Origin: Modestobacter marinus
Lineage (GTDB): Bacteria > Actinomycetota > Actinomycetes > Mycobacteriales > Geodermatophilaceae
Assembly: GCF_019799945.1 (NCBI RefSeq)
Contig: NZ_JABGCH010000008.1
Location: 62,001 to 126,000 of the forward strand
Direction: 5' to 3'
DNA: 64,000 nucleotides
Made by a program: the position numbers and the translations under genes. This document shows positions 8,989-16,071 of this stretch, piece after piece (positions within the stretch are counted from its first letter, which is position 1; every line of letters starts with the position of its first letter). The notes beneath the pieces were generated by a model, which saw nothing but the letters and a program-made list of their open reading frames with translations, did not search any database and was not told the origin of the DNA.

Positions 8989-9325
8989 GACACCCCCGTT
9001 GAACAGTCACTTCGCCTCAAAGGTCGGGTGACTGTAAGGGCAAGGAGCACCCTTCTGCCGAGCTCCTGTGGACGGACCGTAGTCTTTCTGTCGCACCAGC
9101 AACGGATGGCGATGACTTTCTTACCGAGCGTCACGCAGCGATCGTTCTCACACGAGTTGGAGCCAGGCGGCCCGTCTCGGGGGCGGCGGTCATGAGCCGC
9201 AGCCGGACGGCGCTCCGCCCGGCGCGGGTCGCGCGCAGGCAGGGCGGGCAGGTTGCCGGCGCGCACCAGCTACCACGCGGCCGGGACGCTGATCATCCGG
9301 GACGTCCCAAGACGCACGGTCGCGG
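8989..9325. other. Tad operon upstream region, 337 bases
   Basis: This is non-coding between the phosphatase gene end and tadA. It contains the 8-bp inverted repeat at 9003-9035 and, further upstream on the minus strand, a possible promoter with TTGCTG (9097-9102) and TACGGT (9076-9081) at a short 15-base spacing, which I consider weak. The segment 9060-9170 is less GC-rich than its surroundings. I see no convincing gene. Confidence 0.45.
9003..9035 (-). promoter_or_regulatory. Inverted repeat immediately upstream of tadA
   Basis: ACAGTCAC (9003-9010) pairs perfectly with GTGACTGT (9028-9035) across 17 bases. The repeat ends about 15 bases before the tadA start, just ahead of its ribosome-binding region. 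It could be an operator for a dimeric regulator or an mRNA hairpin controlling tadA translation; the sequence alone does not decide. Confidence 0.5.
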
Positions 9326-9528
9326 TCAGGCGGCGGTGCGGAGCACCAGGACGGCGATGTCGTCGTCGTTGGCCAGGTCGGTCATCGCCGCGAGGACGGC
9401 GTCACACAACTCCTCGGCACTCCGGTCCAGCTCCGCCCCCAGCACCTCGACCAGTCGCCGCACGCCCGCGTCCAGGTCGCTGCCGCGCCGTTCGACGAGC
9501 CCGTCGGTGTAGAGCAGCAGCACGCTGC
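9326..9528 (-). repeat. Direct repeat copy B (3' end of the intact phosphatase gene)
   Basis: This is the partner of copy A at 4538-4740, in the same orientation and ~96% identical. It is the intact, probably original copy because it belongs to a complete gene. Confidence 0.85.
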
Positions 9529-10645
9529 CCGGCGGCAGCCGCACGCGGTGCTCGCTGCGCGGGGACTCCGGATCCAGGCCGAGCAGCAGGTCCACCGAGT
9601 CGAGCACCTCCACCCGGCCGTCGGGCTGGCGCAGCAGCGGCGGCGGGTGGCCGGCGGCGGACCAGCGCAGCCAGCGGGTGCTGTCAGCGTCCTCCTCGAC
9701 CCGGGCCAGGACGACGGTGGCCAGCGTCTCCACCTCCAGGCCCCGCATCGCGCGGTCGAGCCGGGTCAGCAGCCGCGCCGGGCCGTCGTCGCTGTCATAG
9801 GCCAGCCCCCGCAGCAGGCTCCGCAACTGCCCCATCGCGGCGGCCGCCTCGGTGTCGTGGCCGCTGACGTCGCCGACCGCGAGCAGCGTCGCCCCGGCCG
9901 CGGTGATGAACGCGTCGTACCAGTCGCCGCCGACCTGGGCCTGCTGGGCGGCCGGCTGGTAGCGGACGGCGATCTCCAACGCGTCCGGGGTGGCGGGCCG
10001 GGTGAGCAATGCCCGCTGCAGCCCCTCGGCCAGCCGCTGCACGGCGCGGACCGCCTCCCACTGAGCCTCCAGGTGCTGGATCCGGTCCAGCGCCTGGGCG
10101 CACAGCGCGGCGAACGCGCGGAGCAGGTCGACCTCGTCCTCGGCGAACTCCCGCTCCTCCACCCACGAGGCCACCAGTGAGCCGAGCAGCCGGTTGCCCA
10201 CCCGCAACGGCAGCGCGGCCCAGGCGTACCGCTGGGTGGTGGCGAACACCGGGGCGGTCTCCGGCGCCCAGGCGAGTCCGGCGGCCTCGTTCGGGAGCAG
10301 CAGTTGCTCTCCGTGGACGGCCACCCAGGCCCCGGGCAGCGGACTGTCCCAGGGCTGCTCGCCGTAGGCGATCTGGACCTCCTGGCCCAGCTCCTCGCTG
10401 ACCGCCAGCCGAACGACGCGGGCCTTCTCGTCGCGCACGGCCACCGCACCGCCGTCGGCCCCGAGCACCGGCAGCCCCCGGCCGATGACGACGGCGGTGA
10501 GGTCCTCGACGGTCTCAGCGCCGAGCAGGTCGAGAGCCACGGCGGCCAGCCGCTGCAGGCGCTCCTCGGCCCGCCGCTCCGCGATCCGCAGCCCGGCCAG
10601 CTCCCGCTGCAGCTCCTCGGCCCCGGTCACCCCCTGGTCGGTCAC
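9326..10645 (-). CDS. GAF-domain PP2C-type (SpoIIE/RsbU) serine phosphatase
   Basis: The product has 439 residues. Residues 1-30 form a short helix, and about 30-190 form a GAF-like sensor domain. The SpoIIE/PP2C catalytic domain follows with its metal-binding motifs VGGDWYDAF, VGDVSGHD, WSAAGHPPPLL, LYTDGLVERRG and the terminal DDDIAVLVLR. Such proteins dephosphorylate anti-anti-sigma factors in partner-switching stress pathways; no partner gene lies nearby. The GTG start at 10645 has GAGGGAG upstream. Its 3' end is duplicated at 4538-4740. Confidence 0.88.
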   Translation of the reverse strand: MTDQGVTGAEELQRELAGLRIAERRAEERLQRLAAVALDLLGAETVEDLTAVVIGRGLPVLGADGGAVAVRDEKARVVRLAVSEELGQEVQIAYGEQPWDSPLPGAWVAVHGEQLLLPNEAAGLAWAPETAPVFATTQRYAWAALPLRVGNRLLGSLVASWVEEREFAEDEVDLLRAFAALCAQALDRIQHLEAQWEAVRAVQRLAEGLQRALLTRPATPDALEIAVRYQPAAQQAQVGGDWYDAFITAAGATLLAVGDVSGHDTEAAAAMGQLRSLLRGLAYDSDDGPARLLTRLDRAMRGLEVETLATVVLARVEEDADSTRWLRWSAAGHPPPLLRQPDGRVEVLDSVDLLLGLDPESPRSEHRVRLPPGSVLLLYTDGLVERRGSDLDAGVRRLVEVLGAELDRSAEELCDAVLAAMTDLANDDDIAVLVLRTAA

Positions 10646-11081
10646 GCTCGCTCCCTCGCCGGGGCCGCTGCGGGTCCGACCAGCACGGGGTCACCGGTGC
10701 CGCAGACCCTAGGTCAGCGGCCGATCGGCGCGGGAGCCCGCCCGCACGGCTCGTCGCGCGGCGGACCCGGGGCATGGGCACTGCCGGCGTAGGTAGCCAC
10801 CCGCGTGTCCCGCGCTCCCCGCTGACGCGCCGAGGGGCCGTACTCGTCGGGCGATCCGACGCGACTTCGACCCAGGAACGGCGAAACACCCGAATCGCTG
10901 TGACGTTCGCCACATCTCATCCCGAGCTGCAGGCGCACACCGGGGCAGTTCCACTGCGGCACGCCGTGCCCACCAGCGGGTTCGGAGTCCACCCCCACCC
11001 CCCGCACCACTACGTGAAGATCACAATTCGTTACGTAGCGTGTACTCACCGCACTCACTCACCTGAGGATCCACACAACTG
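10646..11081. other. Divergent intergenic region, 436 bases
   Basis: This region lies between the phosphatase gene (leftward) and the secreted beta-helix gene (rightward). The right part, from about 10880, is clearly less GC-rich than the neighbours (for example cacaattcgttacgtagcg). It holds an inverted repeat CTACGT (11010-11015) / ACGTAG (11033-11038) with a 17-base spacer about 45 bases before the start codon. I see no small gene or RNA that I can support. Confidence 0.45.
11010..11038 (+). promoter_or_regulatory. Possible operator upstream of the secreted beta-helix gene
   Basis: A 6-bp perfect inverted repeat (CTACGT / ACGTAG) spans 29 bases and sits 44 bases before the ATG, inside the least GC-rich part of the region. 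The half-sites are about 23 bases apart centre to centre, so they could face the same side of the helix. The half-site is short, so chance is possible. Confidence 0.35.
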
Positions 11082-12773
11082 ATGAAGCGCTCCATCAAGC
11101 TGGCGACCGCGTCGCTGGCCGTCACGCTCGCGTCCTCCGGCCTGGGCGTCCTGTCGTCCACAGACAAACCCTCCGTGCTTGACATCCGCGTACAGGCCGC
11201 CGCGAACGACGTGGAGGAGCGCCCCGGCCGGACCGCCGTGTCGGGCAGCGACCTGGACCTCGGCACCGACGGGTCGACGGCGCAGAGCGTGGGCCTGCGG
11301 TTCACCGGGATCTCCGTTCCGGCCGGGGCCACGATCAGCAGGGCCTACGTGCAGTTCCAGTCCGACGAGGTGGGGACCGACCCGGCCGAGCTGACCATCG
11401 CCGGCCAGGCTGCCGACGACGCGGCGATCTTCACCGCCGCCTCGACGGACGTCTCCGCCCGGCCGCGGACGACGGCCAACGTCTCCTGGACGCCGGCACC
11501 CTGGTCGACGGCGGGGGCCCGCGGTGCCGATCAGCGCACCCCGGACCTGTCGTCGGTGGTCCAGGAGGTCGTCTCCCGCTCCGGCTGGGAGAGCGGCAGC
11601 GCCCTCGCCCTCGTCATCAGCGGGACCGGGACGCGCACCGCCGAGGCGTTCGAGAGCGGCGCGAAGAAGTCCCCCGCCCTCCACATCGAGTACGCGACCG
11701 CATCGAGCGCGGCACCGGCACCGGCACCGGTGCCGGCCCCCTCACCAGCACCAGCACCGTCGCCGTCGCCGTCACCCGCGCAGCCGCCGACGCCGGCACC
11801 CTCAGGAGCACCAGGGGCGGCACCAGCACCCACGCCCCCCGGCAGCGGCGCGGGCGCCGGGACCGTCACCCCGAACCGGTGCGGAGGTGCCGGACGCGCC
11901 GCTGTGCGCCCCCTCTCGGCCGGCACCACGCTGACCACCCAGTGGGTCGCGAAGGCCCCGCAGAACGACGCCACCTATGACCTGTCCGGGATCACCTCGA
12001 CCGCGTACCCGGCGACCAACTCGGTCTTCGCGGCCGGCACCGGCACTGCGGCCGCCCGCACGTGCATCGTCGGCGGCACGATCCTCGGCCAGGCGGATGA
12101 CAGCCAGACCTGGAGCTACTACCACGACCAGTTCAACGCGGCCTGCGTCAAGATCATCGCCATCGAGTCGATGCAGGTGCACAACGTCCGCTGCGACAAC
12201 GTCGAGGACGGCATCAAGCCGCAGGAGAACGGCGTCAACGCCAACAACGCCACGTTCCTCGTGACCGGCACCTACCTGTCCCGCATCCGGGACGACTGCA
12301 TGGAGAACGACTACACCGTCGGTGGGGTGCTCCGTGACAACCTGTGGGAGCAGTGCAACACCGGCATCTCCGAGCGCCCGTCGAGTGACCGGTCGTGGCC
12401 GACGCCCGCGTCGGAGACCCTCACCCTCGACCACATGCTGATCGGCCTCTACGAGACGCCCCACGTCGAGGGCGGCAAGGTCGTGATGGGCGAGAACGCC
12501 TTGTTCAAGTGGTCGGAGTCGGGCAACCGCGTGATCATCAAGTGCTCGGTGTTCAAGGTCGACTCGGTGTCCCTGAACGGCACCGACTCGATGGCACTGC
12601 CTCCGGGGACGGTCGTCGACGACTCCGCCTGCCCGGACAAGCCCTCCACCATCGTGTGGCTGGGTGGCGGGGCCTATCCGGCCGACACGGCCGGGATGCG
12701 GGTCGTCAGCGATCGGTCCGTGTGGGACGCCGCGGTCAGCAAATGGAAGACCGACCACGGCTACCGGCCCTGA
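11082..12773 (+). CDS. Secreted protein with DNRLRE-like domain, Pro/Ala linker and parallel beta-helix (pectate-lyase-like)
   Basis: The product has 563 residues with a signal peptide (KRSIKLATASLAVTLASSGLGVL). Residues ~38-205 resemble a DNRLRE/CBM96-like beta domain found in surface proteins. Residues ~206-260 are a low-complexity linker rich in Pro, Ala and Ser. Residues ~265-563 look like a right-handed beta-helix of pectate-lyase type, with repeated turns such as ATFLVTGTYLSRIRDDCMEND. Several cysteines in this part may pair outside the cell. A polysaccharide-binding or -cleaving role is likely but unproven. The nearest purine-rich site (TGAGGAT) lies about 12 bases before the ATG, a long spacing. 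Confidence 0.7.
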   Translation: MKRSIKLATASLAVTLASSGLGVLSSTDKPSVLDIRVQAAANDVEERPGRTAVSGSDLDLGTDGSTAQSVGLRFTGISVPAGATISRAYVQFQSDEVGTDPAELTIAGQAADDAAIFTAASTDVSARPRTTANVSWTPAPWSTAGARGADQRTPDLSSVVQEVVSRSGWESGSALALVISGTGTRTAEAFESGAKKSPALHIEYATASSAAPAPAPVPAPSPAPAPSPSPSPAQPPTPAPSGAPGAAPAPTPPGSGAGAGTVTPNRCGGAGRAAVRPLSAGTTLTTQWVAKAPQNDATYDLSGITSTAYPATNSVFAAGTGTAAARTCIVGGTILGQADDSQTWSYYHDQFNAACVKIIAIESMQVHNVRCDNVEDGIKPQENGVNANNATFLVTGTYLSRIRDDCMENDYTVGGVLRDNLWEQCNTGISERPSSDRSWPTPASETLTLDHMLIGLYETPHVEGGKVVMGENALFKWSESGNRVIIKCSVFKVDSVSLNGTDSMALPPGTVVDDSACPDKPSTIVWLGGGAYPADTAGMRVVSDRSVWDAAVSKWKTDHGYRP

Positions 12774-12789
12774 TCTCACGTCACCACGG

Positions 12790-12823
12790 CGCGGCGGCCC
12801 CCGGGACACCGGGAGCCGCCGCG
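12790..12823 (+). terminator. Hairpin terminator after the beta-helix gene
   Basis: Stem CGCGGCGGC (12790-12798) pairs with GCCGCCGCG (12815-12823), with further CCGG pairing inside. It lies 17 bases after the stop codon. Confidence 0.55.
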
Positions 12824-12865
12824 TCGGCGCCTTCGGGAGTGGAGCGCACACGGCAGACTCGGGGC

Positions 12866-13264
12866 ATGGTCACTCCTCGGCACACCCCCGTACGGACGGC
12901 CCGCCCGCACCCGGCGTGGAGCGCCCTGGTGGGGCTGACCACCCTCGGCGTGCTGCTGCAGGGACTGTGGGCCGGCCTGTTCCTGCGCCCCGACGCCGGC
13001 GGCCCCTGGTACTCGGTCCACCAGCACGGCGGCGAGGCGACGGTGACGCTGGCCGCCCTCGCGACGATCGCGGCCGCCCTCTGGCTGCGCACCCGGCGCG
13101 ACCTGCTGGTCGGGACGGCGCTGCTGCTGGTGCTGCTGGTGGCCGAGTACTTCCTCGGCCGGGCCGGTGACGGCAGCCTCGCGCTGCACCTGCCGCTCGC
13201 CCTGCTGATCATGGCGGTGGCCGTGTGGCTGCCGATGGCGGCCCGGCGCGGGGACCGGCCCTGA
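12866..13264 (+). CDS. Small four-helix membrane protein, DUF6220-like
   Basis: The product has 132 residues with four predicted membrane helices: LVGLTTLGVLLQGLWAGLFL, TVTLAALATIAAALWL, VGTALLLVLLVAEYFLG and LPLALLIMAVAVWLPM. His residues precede helix 2 (SVHQHGG) and helix 4 (LHLP). The pattern resembles the DUF6220-type small membrane family, whose function is unknown; I am not certain of the family. Its end overlaps the likely start of the AlkD-like gene by 40 bases. Confidence 0.6.
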   Translation: MVTPRHTPVRTARPHPAWSALVGLTTLGVLLQGLWAGLFLRPDAGGPWYSVHQHGGEATVTLAALATIAAALWLRTRRDLLVGTALLLVLLVAEYFLGRAGDGSLALHLPLALLIMAVAVWLPMAARRGDRP

Positions 13265-14040
13265 CCGCCCTCGTCTCCGCGGTGCGCGCGGCGCTGCGGG
13301 CGGCCGCCGACCCCGAGCGCGGCCGCGGCATGCAGACCTATCTCAAGTCGACGCAGCCCTGCATCGGGGTGCGCATGCCGGAGGTCCGTCGGCTCACCCG
13401 GACGGCGGCCACCGAGCACCCGCCGGCCTCGGTCGGCGCCGTCGAGCGGGCAGCGGGCGAGCTCTGGCGCGCCGCCACGTACCGGGAGGAGCGGTACGCG
13501 GCCACCGCGCTCACCGGTCTGCCGGTGGCCGACGGCGCCCTCGACCTGCTGCCGCTGCACACCGAGATGATCGTCACCGGGGCGTGGTGGGACCTGGTGG
13601 ACGGCGTCTCCCCCCGGGTGCGGGCACTGCTGCTCGCACAGCCGGGGGCGATGACGCCGGTGCTGCGGGACTGGGCGCGCTCGCCGGACCGGTGGCTGCG
13701 GCGCAGCGCCGTGATCGCGCAGGTGGGGGCAAAGGACCGCACCGACACCGAGCTGCTCGCCGAGGTGATCGAGGTCAACGCCGCCGACCCGGAGTTCTTC
13801 GTCCGCAAGGCGATCGGCTGGGCGCTGCGCGACCTGGCCAAGACCGATCCGGCCTGGGTCCGCCGGTTCCTGGCCGAGCACGAGCTCAGCCCGCTGTCCC
13901 GGCGAGGCAGCCAAGCACCTCGACGGCGGACGAGTTGGCGCCACCGGCTGAGCCCTCCCCGGAGAGTGGTGCTCTGCCCACCGTGGTGGGCAGAGCACGA
14001 GCGGCCGGGAGGACACAGTTTGCGGACGCCTGTGCTCTGA
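13225..14040 (+). CDS. DNA alkylation repair protein (AlkD-like HEAT-repeat glycosylase) with frameshifted C-terminus
   Basis: The first ~225 residues match AlkD-family glycosylases: MQTYLKSTQPCIGVRMPEVR, EERYAATAL, WWDLVDGVSPRV, RWLRRSAVIAQ and EFFVRKAIGWALRDLAKTDP. These remove cationic alkylated bases using HEAT-like repeats. Family members normally end soon after LSPLSRREAxKHL. Here the frame changes after LSRR; the lost frame reads REAAKHLDGGRVGATG and stops at 13949-13951. The annotated frame instead runs 45 more residues of Arg/Pro-rich sequence through a terminator hairpin. The gene is therefore frameshifted by about two bases near 13905, or there is a sequencing error. The GTG start at 13225 overlaps the preceding gene; start and end are both uncertain. 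Confidence 0.75.
   Translation: MAADGGPARGPALTALVSAVRAALRAAADPERGRGMQTYLKSTQPCIGVRMPEVRRLTRTAATEHPPASVGAVERAAGELWRAATYREERYAATALTGLPVADGALDLLPLHTEMIVTGAWWDLVDGVSPRVRALLLAQPGAMTPVLRDWARSPDRWLRRSAVIAQVGAKDRTDTELLAEVIEVNAADPEFFVRKAIGWALRDLAKTDPAWVRRFLAEHELSPLSRRGSQAPRRRTSWRHRLSPPRRVVLCPPWWAEHERPGGHSLRTPVL
13969..13998. terminator. Perfect 14-bp hairpin, lying inside the frameshifted alkylation-repair frame
   Basis: GTGCTCTGCCCACC (13969-13982) pairs with GGTGGGCAGAGCAC (13985-13998). It starts 18 bases after the ancestral stop codon of the AlkD-like gene, the expected place for its terminator. Confidence 0.7.
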
Positions 14041-14063
14041 GTGCCCCCTGCACTCAGAGCACA
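14031..14063. terminator. Second perfect 14-bp hairpin between convergent genes
   Basis: TGTGCTCTGAGTGC (14031-14044) pairs with GCACTCAGAGCACA (14050-14063), with loop cccct. It shares the outer GTGCTCTG/CAGAGCAC core with the hairpin at 13969-13998. It probably terminates the leftward CitE-type gene, which ends 22 bases away. Confidence 0.7.
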
Positions 14064-14084
14064 AGGGTGCGCAGGAGGACCTGC

Positions 14085-15038
14085 TCAGGCCTGCGGCGGG
14101 GTGAAGGACGACGTCCGGGACATGCCGGCCGCCCGGCCCTTCCCCGCGATCACCAGCGCCATCGCGCGGCTGGCCTCGTCGATCATCTCGTCGCCGAGCA
14201 TCGCCGAGCCCTTCGCGCCGCCGGCCGCGGAGGTGGACCAGTCGTAGGCGTCGAGGATCAGCTCGGCGTGGTCGTAGTCCTCCTGGGACGGCGCGAACAC
14301 CTCGTTGGCCGCCTCGATCTGGTCCGGGTGCAGCACCCACTTGCCGTCGAAGCCGAGGACCGCCGAGCGCCGGGCCGCCGCGCGGAAGCCGTCCACGTCG
14401 CGGACCTGGAGGAACGGCCCGTCGATCGCCTGCACACCGGCGGCACGGGCGGCCACCAGGATCGTCATGAGGACGTGGTGGAAGGGGTCGCCGGGGTAGT
14501 CGGGGTGCAGGGTGCCGACGGCGAGGGTCTTCATGTTCATGCTGGCCATGAAGTCGGCCGGGCCGAAGACGAGCGTCTCGACCCGCGGGCTGGCGGACGC
14601 GATCGCGCTGACGTTCACCAGCCCCCGCGCGTCCTCGATCTGCGCCTCGATGCCGATCCGGCCGACGTCGAGCCCGTTGGCCCGCTCCACCTGCGCGAGC
14701 AGCAGGTCCAGCGCCCGCACCTCGCCGGCGTCGGCGACCTTGGGCAGCACGACGCAGTCGAGCTCCGCGCCCGCGCCGTCCACGACCTCGATGACGTCGC
14801 GGTAGGTCCACTCGGTCGTCCAGCCGTTGACCCGGACGGCGCGGATCTTCGGCCCCCAGCCGCCCTCGTTGAGCGCCGCCACGATGTTCTTGCGGGCCGC
14901 GGGCTTGGCCAGCGGAGCGCAGGCGTCCTCAAGGTCGAGGAAGACCTGGTCGGGGCGCAGTCCCTTGGCCTTCTCCAGAAACCGGGGGTTGCTCCCCGGG
15001 ACGGCGAGGTTCGAACGACGGGATCGGAGCTCGGCCAC
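14085..15038 (-). CDS. HpcH/HpaI aldolase family CoA-ester lyase (CitE/malyl-CoA lyase-like)
   Basis: The product is a 317-residue TIM-barrel lyase. Features are RSNLAVPGSNPRFLEKA at the start (CoA region), DQVFLDLEDACAP with metal-binding acids, the EAQIEDARGLVN glutamate, FGPADFMASMNM, and KWVLHPDQIEAANEVFAPS. The family cleaves beta-hydroxyacyl-CoA esters such as L-malyl-, citramalyl- or methylmalyl-CoA into acetyl-CoA or propionyl-CoA and glyoxylate or pyruvate. The substrate is not decided by sequence. The GTG start is preceded by GGAGG at 5 bases. No neighbouring pathway genes are present. Confidence 0.82.
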   Translation of the reverse strand: MAELRSRRSNLAVPGSNPRFLEKAKGLRPDQVFLDLEDACAPLAKPAARKNIVAALNEGGWGPKIRAVRVNGWTTEWTYRDVIEVVDGAGAELDCVVLPKVADAGEVRALDLLLAQVERANGLDVGRIGIEAQIEDARGLVNVSAIASASPRVETLVFGPADFMASMNMKTLAVGTLHPDYPGDPFHHVLMTILVAARAAGVQAIDGPFLQVRDVDGFRAAARRSAVLGFDGKWVLHPDQIEAANEVFAPSQEDYDHAELILDAYDWSTSAAGGAKGSAMLGDEMIDEASRAMALVIAGKGRAAGMSRTSSFTPPQA

Positions 15039-15144
15039 GGTGCCTCCGCTGATCGACGGCGCGTCGTTACCGAAGAGTAGAGGTCGGCCGCCCCGCAGGG
15101 GCCCGCCGCGAGCTCGCGAGTGGCGGGGGGCGGGGGGTCCTTCC

Positions 15145-16071
15145 TCAGAGCGGCTCGGGTTCGGGTACGGGCCGGCCGGCCCGCACCACGAGGGCGACGC
15201 CGACGACGACGGCCAGCATCCCGGGCAGGGCCAGCAGCGGCGGGACCTGCTGCAGCAGCACCAGCGCCACCAGCAGCGCGCCGGGCACCTCCAGCAGGAT
15301 CACCAGGCCCACCACGGTCGGGCCGACCGAGGAGAGCACGAGGTTCAGCAGGGTGTGCCCGAGCAGCTGGGCGCAGAAGGTGATCGCCGCGATCAGCCAC
15401 CAGTCGCGGGTGCTGAAGCCGGCCAGCGGGAGGCCCGCCAGCAGCGCGGCGATGGCCAGCGCGCCGGCGCACACCGAGTAGCAGGTCACCGCGTAGGCCG
15501 AGGTGGTCAGCCGTTCCCGGGCCCGCGCGCCGGCGAGCATGTAGCCGCCCGCGCAGATCGCCCCCAGCAGCGCCAGGCCGTCCCCGGCCAGCGCCTCCCA
15601 GGAGACGGTGACGTCGACCCCGGCGATCAGTGCGGCGCCGAGCACGGCCAGCGCCAGCCCCCACCACACCTTCGCGGGCAGCTCGACCCCGGAGAACCGC
15701 GCGGCCAGCGCCGTCCAGACCGGGGTGGTCGTCACCAGGGCCGTGGACGCGGCGACCGTCGTCATCGACAGGCTCGGCAGCCAGGCGGCGAAGTGCGCCG
15801 CCAGGAACAGCCCGGCCACCACCGAGCTGGTGAGGTCGCGGGGGCGCAGGCCGGCCAGCGTCCCGCGCTCGCGCAGCAGCAGGACCGGCAGCAGCAGGGC
15901 GGCACCGGCCGCGTTGCGCCAGAACGCGATCGCCAGGAAGGACGTCGTGACCATCGCGGTGAGCGGGCCGGAGAAGGAGACGCCGGCGACGGCCACCGCC
16001 ATGAGCGCGGTTTCGCGGCTCCCCGGCCGGGTGACCGCCCAGGCCGGTGCCGCCGCGGCGACGCCGGTCAT
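15145..16071 (-). CDS. EamA/DMT-superfamily transporter
   Basis: The product has 308 residues and ten hydrophobic segments arranged as two EamA repeats. Signature stretches are FSGPLTAMV, FWRNAAGAALLLPVLLLRE and, in the second half, HTLLNLVLSSVGPTVVGLVILLEVPGALLVAL. It is a probable exporter of small metabolites or amino acids. The ATG at 16071 overlaps the stop of the PhzF gene (ATGA), so the two are one operon; the upstream open frame is not part of it. Confidence 0.85.
   Translation of the reverse strand: MTGVAAAAPAWAVTRPGSRETALMAVAVAGVSFSGPLTAMVTTSFLAIAFWRNAAGAALLLPVLLLRERGTLAGLRPRDLTSSVVAGLFLAAHFAAWLPSLSMTTVAASTALVTTTPVWTALAARFSGVELPAKVWWGLALAVLGAALIAGVDVTVSWEALAGDGLALLGAICAGGYMLAGARARERLTTSAYAVTCYSVCAGALAIAALLAGLPLAGFSTRDWWLIAAITFCAQLLGHTLLNLVLSSVGPTVVGLVILLEVPGALLVALVLLQQVPPLLALPGMLAVVVGVALVVRAGRPVPEPEPL

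Noticed and set aside
9003-9035. Mobile-element terminal repeat
   Set aside because: The two arms face each other across 17 bases and no transposase or target duplication is present, so an operator or hairpin is simpler.
8718-9266. A frame covering the tadA upstream region, ending inside tadA
   Set aside because: Its first part has a few plausible-looking residues, but the rest overlaps tadA in another frame and no start signal or homology is visible. The region is better explained as promoter and 5' leader.
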